The position numbers were made by a program, and so were the translations under genes. From contig NZ_JAKILB010000002.1 in the NCBI RefSeq assembly GCF_023283895.1, forward strand, positions 124,001 to 188,000: a DNA stretch of 64,000 bases, written 5' to 3'. Below are positions 28,361 through 35,360 of this stretch, in pieces (position 1 is the stretch's first letter; every line of letters begins with the position of its first letter). The notes beneath the pieces are model-generated. The model was not told the origin of the DNA and ran no database searches. It saw only the letters and a list, made by a program, of their open reading frames with translations. The stretch comes from Shewanella pneumatophori. Its GTDB lineage: Bacteria > Pseudomonadota > Gammaproteobacteria > Enterobacterales > Shewanellaceae.

Positions 28361-28387
28361 AATGCGAGCGAGTATGCTCGCATTTTT
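28361..28387 (+). terminator. Terminator after pirin gene
   Basis: An 8-bp stem ATGCGAGC/GCTCGCAT with a 6-base loop followed by five T. Confidence 0.85.
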
Positions 28388-28485
28388 ATTGGCTAAGCCT
28401 TACTATCCAAATGATAAAAGGTATATAAATTTTAAGTGTTATATCACTGAACTTAAATAGTGATTAAGCTTATTGGAGAGGGTTA

Positions 28486-29073
28486 ATGGCGCTGTGCTTA
28501 AATATGTTTTTATTGCCGAATGAGCACATTCGATTTTTAAAAGCGAACCCACAAATGCTGGATGCTTATTTGCAAGGGCTGCAGCCTGATGTTACTCAGC
28601 TACATCAAACTTTATTCAGTAAAGTGATTAGCTTATTTAAAGGTGGTATTGAGCAAACGATTCCTAAAGAGTGGCCATTAGCCAATATAGCTATGATTGG
28701 CCCAGAGGTTAATCATCGCAATGTCGATTTACACCATTATATTGTTAATAATACTGAGGCGCGGGTAAAGGGCGCTGGCAGTGTGTTTCAAACTTGGCTA
28801 GATATCAGTCATCACGACGCAATTAAAATGGATGCAGCCAATGGGTCATTTGCGTTTAAAAGCCATGTTTTACCTGAGTTACAGCAATTACTCTCAGAGT
28901 TAAATGAGCAGACTGTGCGAGATAGATTCGATGCATGGCTGTTTATCCATAATCCAGATTACCAGCCACAAGCAATAGAATATCAGCAGCTATGGCAAGG
29001 TTATCAGCGCTTTAAACTTGGCATTTCTCAAGCGGTTGAACAGGATTTGGGATTAATGTGGGTAACGCAGTAA
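28486..29073 (+). CDS. Conserved hypothetical protein
   Basis: A 195-residue soluble protein with no signal peptide, preceded by GAGAGGG. I do not firmly recognise it. The overall pattern (a short hydrophobic N-terminal strand, LKANPQMLDAYLQG, a central HHYIVNNTEARVKGAGSVFQTWLDISHHDAIKM, and a long helical C-terminus) is faintly like DUF1877/YfbM-type proteins, but this is a weak impression. It precedes the RNase D-like exonuclease gene by 30 bases and probably shares its transcript. Confidence 0.6.
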   Translation: MALCLNMFLLPNEHIRFLKANPQMLDAYLQGLQPDVTQLHQTLFSKVISLFKGGIEQTIPKEWPLANIAMIGPEVNHRNVDLHHYIVNNTEARVKGAGSVFQTWLDISHHDAIKMDAANGSFAFKSHVLPELQQLLSELNEQTVRDRFDAWLFIHNPDYQPQAIEYQQLWQGYQRFKLGISQAVEQDLGLMWVTQ

Positions 29074-29103
29074 AGTGAATCGATTGAACAGTAGGGTTAC
29101 AGC

Positions 29104-29982
29104 ATGAGTTTATTTAAGTTCGGTCTAAGCGCAGATAAATCCGCGATGATTAAGCGCGAGTTAGGTAAAAATGCCGCGGCATACTTTGCAGCTATGCAAG
29201 TTGCTGAACAAGCCTTTTTCGCTGAAATAACCAATGAGCAGAACCAACACTCTTTAGCTTGGTTGCAATTGCGGAGCCGCTTAATCACGCGTATCGATGA
29301 TAGTGATCTCGCTCGCCTTGATGATTTTGATATAACACGCATCCAAAGCGTTACTCCGTCGCTCAATGGTCAGTTACGCCAGGTAGAGGTGGTAAATTTA
29401 TCGACATTAGGTACAGCAATTGAAGATATTAGCAGCCAGGCTTGGATAGGTTTTGATACGGAAACCGCCGCCACGTTCGAAAAGGGGCGACGTAATAGCA
29501 ATCCGATTTCATTAATCCAAATTGCCACAGTGACTCATTGTTACCTGTTTAGAATGCAAGCTGAACATATAGAGGTATTCAAAGCGGCATTAAAGCCAAT
29601 TTTGAGTGATGATAAACAATTGAAAGTTGGTATAGGTTTGCGCAGTGATATTAACGCTATGAAGCGTGATTATGGGATCAGTATTAGCCATATACTGGAT
29701 TTAAATTGGCTAATGAACCAACTTGGCGCACCTAAGCAATTAGGTACCCAGCAGATGGCTGCGACAGTTATAGGCTTAAAGCTACCGAAAAGTAAAAAGG
29801 TGACGCTATCGAATTGGGCTAAACCCTTATCTGAGCCATTAACCGAATTACAACTGCAATACGCAGCTGCCGATACATTGGTGGCGTTAGATATTTTGCA
29901 TGGGCTGATTGAGCAAATCGCACCTTTTAAAAGTTTATGGCCAAAATCATTATCTCAGCGCTTAGCTGAGCTCGGCTGTTAA
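29104..29982 (+). CDS. 3'-5' exonuclease of the DEDDy family (RNase D-like)
   Basis: A 292-residue nuclease. The ExoI motif FDTETAATFE gives D118 and E120. ExoII is in VGIGLRSDINAMKRD, and ExoIII is YAAADTLVALDIL, with the Tyr and Asp of the DEDDy class; all catalytic residues are therefore present. The first ~100 residues are a lineage-specific extension. There is no HRDC domain, so it is not canonical RNase D. Likely substrates are RNA or single-stranded DNA 3' ends. It follows the 195-residue hypothetical gene closely. Confidence 0.85.
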   Translation: MSLFKFGLSADKSAMIKRELGKNAAAYFAAMQVAEQAFFAEITNEQNQHSLAWLQLRSRLITRIDDSDLARLDDFDITRIQSVTPSLNGQLRQVEVVNLSTLGTAIEDISSQAWIGFDTETAATFEKGRRNSNPISLIQIATVTHCYLFRMQAEHIEVFKAALKPILSDDKQLKVGIGLRSDINAMKRDYGISISHILDLNWLMNQLGAPKQLGTQQMAATVIGLKLPKSKKVTLSNWAKPLSEPLTELQLQYAAADTLVALDILHGLIEQIAPFKSLWPKSLSQRLAELGC

Positions 29983-30118
29983 GCTTATTTGCCAACTCTC
30001 ATCATTCATTTTAGCTTGCTAACTGGGTTTGATTTTTAAAGTTGCTTAGCACTAAATACTGCAGCAGATAACAGCTGCCAAAATAACAATAAGTCGTATG
30101 ACTACAAGGAACCAATCA

Positions 30119-30850
30119 ATGCGATATACAGGCCAATTAGTACGATGGAACGATGCTAAAGGTTTTGGATTTATTCACCTAAAAACAGACTCTAAGACTG
30201 ACGCTAAGACACAAGCTGATACCGAAGTGTTTATTCATGTATCAGCATTGCAAAATAAGCAACGCCGACCGCTGATAGGTGATGTTATCGAGTTTAATAT
30301 TTGCTCTGATAATAGTGGTCGTCCAAGGGCTGAGTTTGCGCAGATAGATCAACACGCTGCTCTGCAAGCATCTTCTCAAGCGCTACCTGCCGATAGTGCG
30401 TTAGCAACGTCAGCAAATACTGAGCACAGCAAAGCCGTTAAAGGTGTGCTTATTCGCATTATTTTGATGTTAGTTGCACTGGCTATTGCCAGTTTTGCGA
30501 CTAATAGTGTTATGGCTGCTAGCCTTACAATACAACAAGCCTATGAGCAGCAACAAAGTAATCAGCAAGTTCAGGCATCTGGGGTTGTGACTCGAATTTT
30601 ACCCGATGACAATGAAGGCAGTCGTCATCAAAAGTTCATTGTTAAGCTGGCTCATGGCCAAACCATTCTAATCGCTCACAATATTGATTTAGCGCCAAGG
30701 ATCCCTGCTTTAAATATTGGCGATACGGTAACATTTTTTGGTGAATACGAGTGGAATAAGCGCGGTGGTGTTGTGCACTGGACCCATCATGACCCCGCAG
30801 GCAGACACATTGGCGGCTGGTTAAAACATAATGGTAAAACTTACCAATAG
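30119..30850 (+). CDS. Cold-shock domain / membrane helix / DUF3465 fusion protein
   Basis: A 243-residue fusion. Start at ATG 30119, eight bases after AAGGA; an in-frame ATG at 30098 overlaps that site. Residues 1-65 are a cold-shock domain (GQLVRWNDAKGFGFIHL with the RNP1-like GFGFI, then VFIHVSAL, the RNP2-like string). After a polar linker there is one hydrophobic helix (about 112-133), then DUF3465 (about 145-243): VTRILPDDNEGSRHQKF, LIAHNIDLAPRIP, WNKRGGVVHWTHHDPAGRHIGGWLKHNG. DUF3465 alone is usually exported, so this protein probably puts the cold-shock domain in the cytoplasm and DUF3465 in the periplasm. Function is unknown. Confidence 0.85.
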   Translation: MRYTGQLVRWNDAKGFGFIHLKTDSKTDAKTQADTEVFIHVSALQNKQRRPLIGDVIEFNICSDNSGRPRAEFAQIDQHAALQASSQALPADSALATSANTEHSKAVKGVLIRIILMLVALAIASFATNSVMAASLTIQQAYEQQQSNQQVQASGVVTRILPDDNEGSRHQKFIVKLAHGQTILIAHNIDLAPRIPALNIGDTVTFFGEYEWNKRGGVVHWTHHDPAGRHIGGWLKHNGKTYQ

Positions 30851-30867
30851 TTGCTCTTACCGCTTAC

Positions 30868-30899
30868 AAAACCACCTACTTCAATAGGTGGTTTTGTTT
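30868..30899 (+). terminator. Terminator
   Basis: A stem of about nine pairs (AACCACCTA/TAGGTGGTT) extended by A-T pairs, a 6-base loop and T-rich tail, after the DUF3465 fusion gene. Confidence 0.85.
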
Positions 30900-30980
30900 A
30901 TTGCTCATCTAAACATATCAAACGTTAAAGCGAGCGTTGCATTAAGCTAACCTCAAGTGTTACTCGGATATTTCCCTTGA

Positions 30981-31925
30981 CTATTTATTGCTGCGATCTT
31001 GTAGCGAGTGACTATGCCGTGACAGCCGCAATTGCTTGAGCAACAGCTCCCCAAACTGATATAAGCTTAAGCCACCTAGTACAAAACCAGCGCCAATTAT
31101 TAGCGATTGGCTAATAGCCTCATTATTAAGTAGAGCGCCTAATATCATTGCAAATACAGGGGTAATTAGGGTGACTAAGGCTACCGTGCTGGCATTTAGA
31201 TGCTGCAAAATATAAAAGTAAGCAATAAAACCAAGTAAAGAGCCAAATACGCCCAGATAAACGATGGCTACAATTGATCGATCTTGCCAGCTAGTAATAG
31301 AAAAGCTGCCATCGAATGTCAGCCAAATCAATGCAAACAATGGCGTTGAAACAATCAAGGCTCCAACTGTGCTAGCTAAAGGGTGAATATTAATTTTTAC
31401 GGTTTTTATTAATACGCCACTCAGACTAAATAGCACGACAGCAATAAGCACTAGTACTAGTCCTATCCAGCTACCTCCATCTATTGATAATTTTGATGAA
31501 CACACTATAGCTAGGCCGATAAACGCCAATACAAATGCCGATATACGCATCATGCTAAATTTGGCTTCATTGAGCAGTCGTTGGGCGATTAACCCTGAAA
31601 GTAGCGGAGATAAGCCAAAAATAAGCGACATCACCCCCGAAGGTAAATATCGAGCGGCAAAATAGCTCAATGACATACCACCAACAATACCAATGGCGGA
31701 AAATGAGTAAAGTTTAAAAGCAGTAGCTGTGCAAGGGAGCCTGATGCGGGCGAGCAATAAAATACCGATCCCAAGTACCAGAGCAATCAGCATGCGCAAT
31801 AACACCGCCAAAGTTGGATGCACGGTTTCACTGCTCCAAACAATACCTAATGGCGTTGTAGACCAAACTAACACAACGGTTAAGAACGCTATTGGAACTA
31901 ATTTAGGTAACGCAGCGGTAGACAT
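30981..31925 (-). CDS. EamA/DMT family exporter
   Basis: A 314-residue inner membrane protein with ten hydrophobic segments forming two EamA halves (about 8-140 and 155-290). The start at 31925 follows a perfect AGGAGG; the open frame upstream is not coding. FLTVVLVWSTTPLGIVWSS and PVFAMILGALLNNEAISQSLIIGAGFVLGGL are typical of the family's first and last helices. It is likely an exporter of amino acids or other small metabolites; the substrate is unknown. A 30-base perfect palindrome lies about 115 bases upstream and may be its operator. Confidence 0.85.
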   Translation of the reverse strand: MSTAALPKLVPIAFLTVVLVWSTTPLGIVWSSETVHPTLAVLLRMLIALVLGIGILLLARIRLPCTATAFKLYSFSAIGIVGGMSLSYFAARYLPSGVMSLIFGLSPLLSGLIAQRLLNEAKFSMMRISAFVLAFIGLAIVCSSKLSIDGGSWIGLVLVLIAVVLFSLSGVLIKTVKINIHPLASTVGALIVSTPLFALIWLTFDGSFSITSWQDRSIVAIVYLGVFGSLLGFIAYFYILQHLNASTVALVTLITPVFAMILGALLNNEAISQSLIIGAGFVLGGLSLYQFGELLLKQLRLSRHSHSLQDRSNK

Positions 31926-32379
31926 ATTATCCTCCTTGCAATGCTCACGATCGTCCATGAGCGGCTCCATTCGTATACAGATAAATGCTGTCTGAATGAT
32001 GGCTATAGTTAAACCGAAAGCAAGCAAGGCGGGGGATGAACCATACCGCATTGCTTACTTTGCGGTATGGATTCGAGAACTAACTAAACGACTCTTATCT
32101 CTCCGCTAATAAACATAGCCAAAGCACACAGCGATTAAGTCGCAGTGTTAGGCAATGTTTTAACGAATTAGAGAGCTGTAAAAGTGTCATGTATCGCTTA
32201 AATATATAGGAAGTTATCGAAGGCTTAATAGTCTAATTGTTGCCCACTATAGTCAATAAGCAATGACTAAATAAACGCTAGCTGAAAGCGCTTTTAATAT
32301 GAGTATTATTCAAGGTCAAATCGATTGGAAAGTTGTCGAGAACTAAAAGTGCCAAGAGGGAGGTAAAGCAAGCTGCAAG
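31926..32379. other. Intergenic region upstream of EamA gene
   Basis: About 450 bases. It contains the palindrome at 32041-32070. A 15-codon frame at 32299-32346 (plus) has no ribosome binding site. No RNA gene recognised. Confidence 0.45.
32041..32070. repeat. Perfect 10-bp inverted repeat with 10-base spacer
   Basis: CCATACCGCA and TGCGGTATGG flank TTGCTTACTT. Half-site centres are 20 bp apart, about two helical turns, and no T run follows, which fits an operator better than a terminator. It lies upstream of the EamA gene. Confidence 0.8.
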
Positions 32380-32601
32380 TTAATGAATCTTGATTACAAG
32401 CTGAAGATAGTCAAAAGGGGCAATGCCCTTAAGCGTTTGCCCCTTTTGTTTGCGGTTATATGACCCTTTACCTTTTTTAGGTTTTTCAGTACGCGTTCTA
32501 AATAGCGAACTGGTTACTATCGCTTTCAAAGCGTTGTCTTTTATGCTGCCTCGGCCACTTTCATGTTCAAGTGGTTGCAGCAGTTTTTGATGCTTAGCCA
32601 T
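32380..32601 (-). CDS. arfA: Alternative ribosome-rescue factor A
   Basis: ArfA recruits RF2 to ribosomes stalled on mRNA without a stop codon, as a backup to tmRNA. The 73-residue protein starts at ATG 32601 with GGAG six bases upstream; an in-frame ATG at 32625 lies before this site. The family core is clear: GSIKDNALKAIVTSSLFRTRTEKPKKGKGSY. As in other arfA genes, the 3' part of the coding region folds into a strong hairpin (32412-32448), so the transcript is probably cut or terminated before the stop codon and the made protein lacks its last ~15-25 residues. Confidence 0.9.
   Translation of the reverse strand: MAKHQKLLQPLEHESGRGSIKDNALKAIVTSSLFRTRTEKPKKGKGSYNRKQKGQTLKGIAPFDYLQLVIKIH
32412..32448 (-). 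promoter_or_regulatory. In-gene hairpin of arfA (RNase III/terminator-type control)
   Basis: A perfect 12-bp stem (32412-32423 with 32437-32448) with a 13-base loop, wholly inside the arfA frame. On the minus strand the stem ends in TTTTG. The known arfA hairpin makes non-stop mRNA, so tmRNA destroys ArfA when it is active and ArfA builds up only when trans-translation fails. Confidence 0.82.
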
Positions 32602-32630
32602 TAATAGCTCCTTGAAGTTATTCACAATAG

Positions 32631-32675
32631 AAAAATAACCCCGACCAAGTAATCTTAATACTTTGTCGAGGTTAC
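32631..32675 (-). terminator. Terminator-like hairpin between permease gene and arfA
   Basis: A 16-pair imperfect stem (32636-32651 with 32659-32674, one wobble and one mismatch) with a 7-base loop, followed on the minus strand by TTTTTC. It likely ends the permease transcript; its upstream arm adjoins the arfA -10 element. Confidence 0.7.
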
Positions 32676-32704
32676 ATTATACGCTGTTTTTTGCAGCTAA
32701 CTAA
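32676..32704 (-). promoter_or_regulatory. Probable arfA promoter
   Basis: A perfect TATAAT (32676-32681, minus strand) with a weak TTAGTT -35 17 bases upstream. The transcript would begin within the hairpin at 32636-32674. Confidence 0.5.
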
Positions 32705-32725
32705 TAGTGTTGCTAGTTAGCTGCA
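32692..32725. repeat. Perfect 12-bp inverted repeat upstream of arfA
   Basis: TGCAGCTAACTA and TAGTTAGCTGCA flank a 10-base spacer. It overlaps the -35 region of arfA and follows the permease stop by about 47 bases. Confidence 0.75.
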
Positions 32726-32771
32726 GTTTATCTTCAGTGTCGTCGCTTAGTTAAGTCAAACTCGATTTGGC

Positions 32772-33836
32772 TTAGAAGATAATGGTGTATAGGTAGCCTG
32801 CAGCAATCGCCATACCTAAAATCACAGCAAGGAACGCAGCAATCATTTGGTTTTTAAAGATAGATTTCAGCAAAATAACTTCAGTTAAACTTGCACCAGC
32901 ACTACCAATAATCAATGCCATCACCGAACCTAACGCCATACCTTTAGCCACTAAAGCTGAACTTAATGGGATCACCGCTTCTGCACGAATATAAAGTGGG
33001 ATACCAATAACTGCTGCAATTGGAATCGCATACCAAGTACCTTCGCCTGCATATTTAGCGATTAAATCAGTTGGAATAAAGCCGTAGATAAACGATCCAA
33101 GCAAAATACCAATCATTAAGTAAGGCAGTACTTGTTTAAAATCCTTCCAAGTTGAGCGCCATACTCGCATCCAACGGCTGTCTTCTTTTACTACTGCAGT
33201 TGAACCACAAGAGCTTGTTGTGCCGCAGCTAGTGACAGCTTCTGCTGGCGTTGAGCAGCAACTTGTATTTGTTACAGGAGCCACTTCTTTTGGCGCTGTA
33301 GTGCAGCAGCTAGTTTCAGCTTTGACCGCTACTTTTGGTTTATCGCCACAGCTAGTACCACAACTTGAACTATCTGCTGCTTCATAAGCTTCAGGTTTAA
33401 CGTAACGCTCAAACCCTAGTTTTTCTAGTGCATAACCGGCAGTCACAGATACCACCATAGCTACAGCAAAATAGAACAACGCAACTTTAAAGCCAAAGGT
33501 CACAATAAATAGACCTATGATAATTGGATTTAATAATGGGCTTGAGAATAAAAACACCATCATAGGGCCAAAACCTGCTTTTGCACGCAACAAGCCTTTT
33601 AAGAAAGGAATTGTTGAGCATGAACAAAACGGTGTTATAGATCCCAGTAGTGCAGCAATGACATAGCCTTTGCCTTTTTTCGAGCTCAAAATGGATTGTA
33701 TTTTCTCAGGTGGAATATATTCCTGCAGCAATCCAACAATATAGCTAATCGCGATGAATAGTAGGGTTAGTTCGGCAGCAAGGAATAAAAACATTCCGGC
33801 AGTGTCTTTTGCCATTGCCATGATTTCAGGACTCAT
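32772..33836 (-). CDS. ArsP/DUF318-type permease with Cys-rich cytoplasmic loop
   Basis: A 354-residue inner membrane permease. The start at 33836 follows GAGGT; the longer open frame is not supported. Two groups of about four helices flank a hydrophilic loop (about 145-215) that carries at least six Cys pairs or near pairs (SSSCGTSCG, TSCCTT, TSCCST, TSCG, SSCGS). Helix motif TPFCSCSTIPFLKG, with two further cysteines, is the DUF318 hallmark. Related permeases export organoarsenicals or soft metals such as Cu/Zn. The thiol-rich loop argues for a thiophilic metal or metalloid here. No ArsR-type regulator adjoins. Confidence 0.85.
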   Translation of the reverse strand: MSPEIMAMAKDTAGMFLFLAAELTLLFIAISYIVGLLQEYIPPEKIQSILSSKKGKGYVIAALLGSITPFCSCSTIPFLKGLLRAKAGFGPMMVFLFSSPLLNPIIIGLFIVTFGFKVALFYFAVAMVVSVTAGYALEKLGFERYVKPEAYEAADSSSCGTSCGDKPKVAVKAETSCCTTAPKEVAPVTNTSCCSTPAEAVTSCGTTSSCGSTAVVKEDSRWMRVWRSTWKDFKQVLPYLMIGILLGSFIYGFIPTDLIAKYAGEGTWYAIPIAAVIGIPLYIRAEAVIPLSSALVAKGMALGSVMALIIGSAGASLTEVILLKSIFKNQMIAAFLAVILGMAIAAGYLYTIIF

Positions 33837-34054
33837 AATCTTTACCTCAATACTCTTGTTTGTTATTTCTAGAATCGTCGAAATAACGAAGTTGGGCAAA
33901 TAATAGACCTATCAAAAAAATAGTCAATAAATAATTTCGATAAATACCGAAATAAATTTAATTAAGGGTGTAAACATAAGCTATTTTTGATTGGCCTTGT
34001 TGTCGTAAATAATATTATCTATGATAAAAATACAATGTATTTGAGGCAGTTATC

Positions 34055-34996
34055 ATGCTTGATGCGATATGCTTATTCGATGAATTGAACCCTAAGACTT
34101 ACTCAGTTTTTAAATTTCAAAAGCTCAGTGAAATTGATATCGAGCGCTTTCGTCAAGCGCTAGTCTGTCCTGCATGTCAGGGTAAGGCTTATTACCGTAA
34201 AGCTTCTAAAGATGGAAAAGCTGCCTGTTTTGGTTCTCGCTATCACCAAGCTGACTGCATTGAATTTAAACCATCAGCAGCTAAAGCGCGTGAAGGGTTA
34301 CATGCAATTGAAGTTAATCAGCTTATTGTTGATAGCGATGCAATGATGATTGATTTTAGCCGAGCTTCACGCCTAAAGCCTCGCAATAAACAAGCACTCG
34401 TCAACAGTAAACCTGAGGTCAAAAACAAGCCCGAACCAGTAATTGCTCCCAAAGCAGATGCTAAAACCGAGCTTGAAACCGCAATATCTGCAGCTGGAAT
34501 GATACCGAACAAGGGGGCCATAGAAATTGACGTTGATTCACAACCGCTGACGAGCGAAAAGCGTGTTGCTAATACTGGGCTCGAGAAAATTTTAAGTAGC
34601 TTGATGCGTGGCAGTGAGTTGGCCACATCGGATTTGTGGGTGTATACAGACAGTAAGTATCGCTGGCGAGCTAAAAATCTATTCGTCAATTTTGCTGATG
34701 CAGAGCCAACAGAAAAAGGTGCTCCTAGAATGTATTGGGGAACAATCTCTCACACAGATAAAGACGCCCTTTGGCTTAATCCGGCTGACAGTAAAGATGT
34801 AGGCATTCCAATTGATGGTTTTGCTGAGCAATTAAAGCGGCGTTTTGGGTTAACTGAGCGACGAGATTTTGAAGGAGCAGGTATTATTTTGCTCGGTAAG
34901 TGTTTTTGGAATAAAGCCAAAAACCGCAAAATTATTCAATTGTGGAATAAAGACCTAAATCGTATGTTTATTTCTAAAGTGGAAGACAACGAATAG
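34055..34996 (+). CDS. Hypothetical protein with N-terminal CoiA-like zinc finger
   Basis: A 313-residue cytoplasmic protein. Near residues 39-70 a CPAC...C...H...C arrangement (VCPACQGKAYYRKAS, then ACFGSRYHQADC) resembles the zinc-binding N-terminus of CoiA-like competence proteins, though no nuclease domain follows. A Pro/Lys/Ala-rich linker spans about 105-150. The C-terminal ~130 residues form a compact domain (ASDLWVYTDSKYRWRAKNLFV to NRMFISKVEDNE) that I do not recognise. It stands alone, divergent from the permease gene. A nucleic-acid-related role is a guess from the zinc finger. Confidence 0.65.
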   Translation: MLDAICLFDELNPKTYSVFKFQKLSEIDIERFRQALVCPACQGKAYYRKASKDGKAACFGSRYHQADCIEFKPSAAKAREGLHAIEVNQLIVDSDAMMIDFSRASRLKPRNKQALVNSKPEVKNKPEPVIAPKADAKTELETAISAAGMIPNKGAIEIDVDSQPLTSEKRVANTGLEKILSSLMRGSELATSDLWVYTDSKYRWRAKNLFVNFADAEPTEKGAPRMYWGTISHTDKDALWLNPADSKDVGIPIDGFAEQLKRRFGLTERRDFEGAGIILLGKCFWNKAKNRKIIQLWNKDLNRMFISKVEDNE

Positions 34997-35360
34997 GTTA
35001 GTTTTGCTGTTGATTGATAACCATACAAATAGACGGTGATTTTGGTGAACTTTACTCAGAATGGCCTATAATTTTTGATCAAATAAAATTAAATTTATTT
35101 AAATATTTTCAGTGTTTTGGCTGTTTCGTTTGCTTAGGTCTTATAAAAATTCAACCTTAAGGGATATTTATTATTGACTCAGGGGCAAATGGGGATTATT
35201 TTCTGCGCGATGTTTTTACTAGGGCGCTAAAAATAGCCCGTAAAATTCAAGGTATCGGCAGGTATCTCAACGGTAGAGCAGCAATTAAACTTCGCAAATA
35301 ATTGCGCGAGTTTGGTGATTAATTGCCATTTTGGCACTTTATTTATAAGGACGTTAACGC
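34997..35360. other. Intergenic region before the NhaC gene
   Basis: About 360 AT-rich bases. It contains a small hairpin (35281-35287 with 35299-35305) about 55 bases before the antiporter start and a GGGC/GCCC pair near 35222-35239. No gene recognised. A tRNA-like D-arm string at 35260-35280 was considered and rejected. Confidence 0.4.

Noticed and set aside
32299..32346. 15-codon plus-strand frame (MSIIQGQIDWKVVEN)
   Set aside because: No ribosome binding site or promoter nearby and too short to judge.
33933..33954. Inverted repeat ATTTCG/CGAAAT before the ArsP-like permease gene
   Set aside because: Only six-base arms in very AT-rich DNA; too weak to call an operator.
34318..34689. 123-codon minus-strand frame inside the zinc-finger gene
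   Set aside because: Antisense shadow; the plus-strand gene has the conserved Cys/His motif and a better coding character.
35260..35305. tRNA-like string (CTCAACGGTAGAGCA) followed by a small hairpin
   Set aside because: There is a D-arm-like piece only; no acceptor stem, no proper anticodon arm and no GTTC T-loop, so it is not a tRNA gene.
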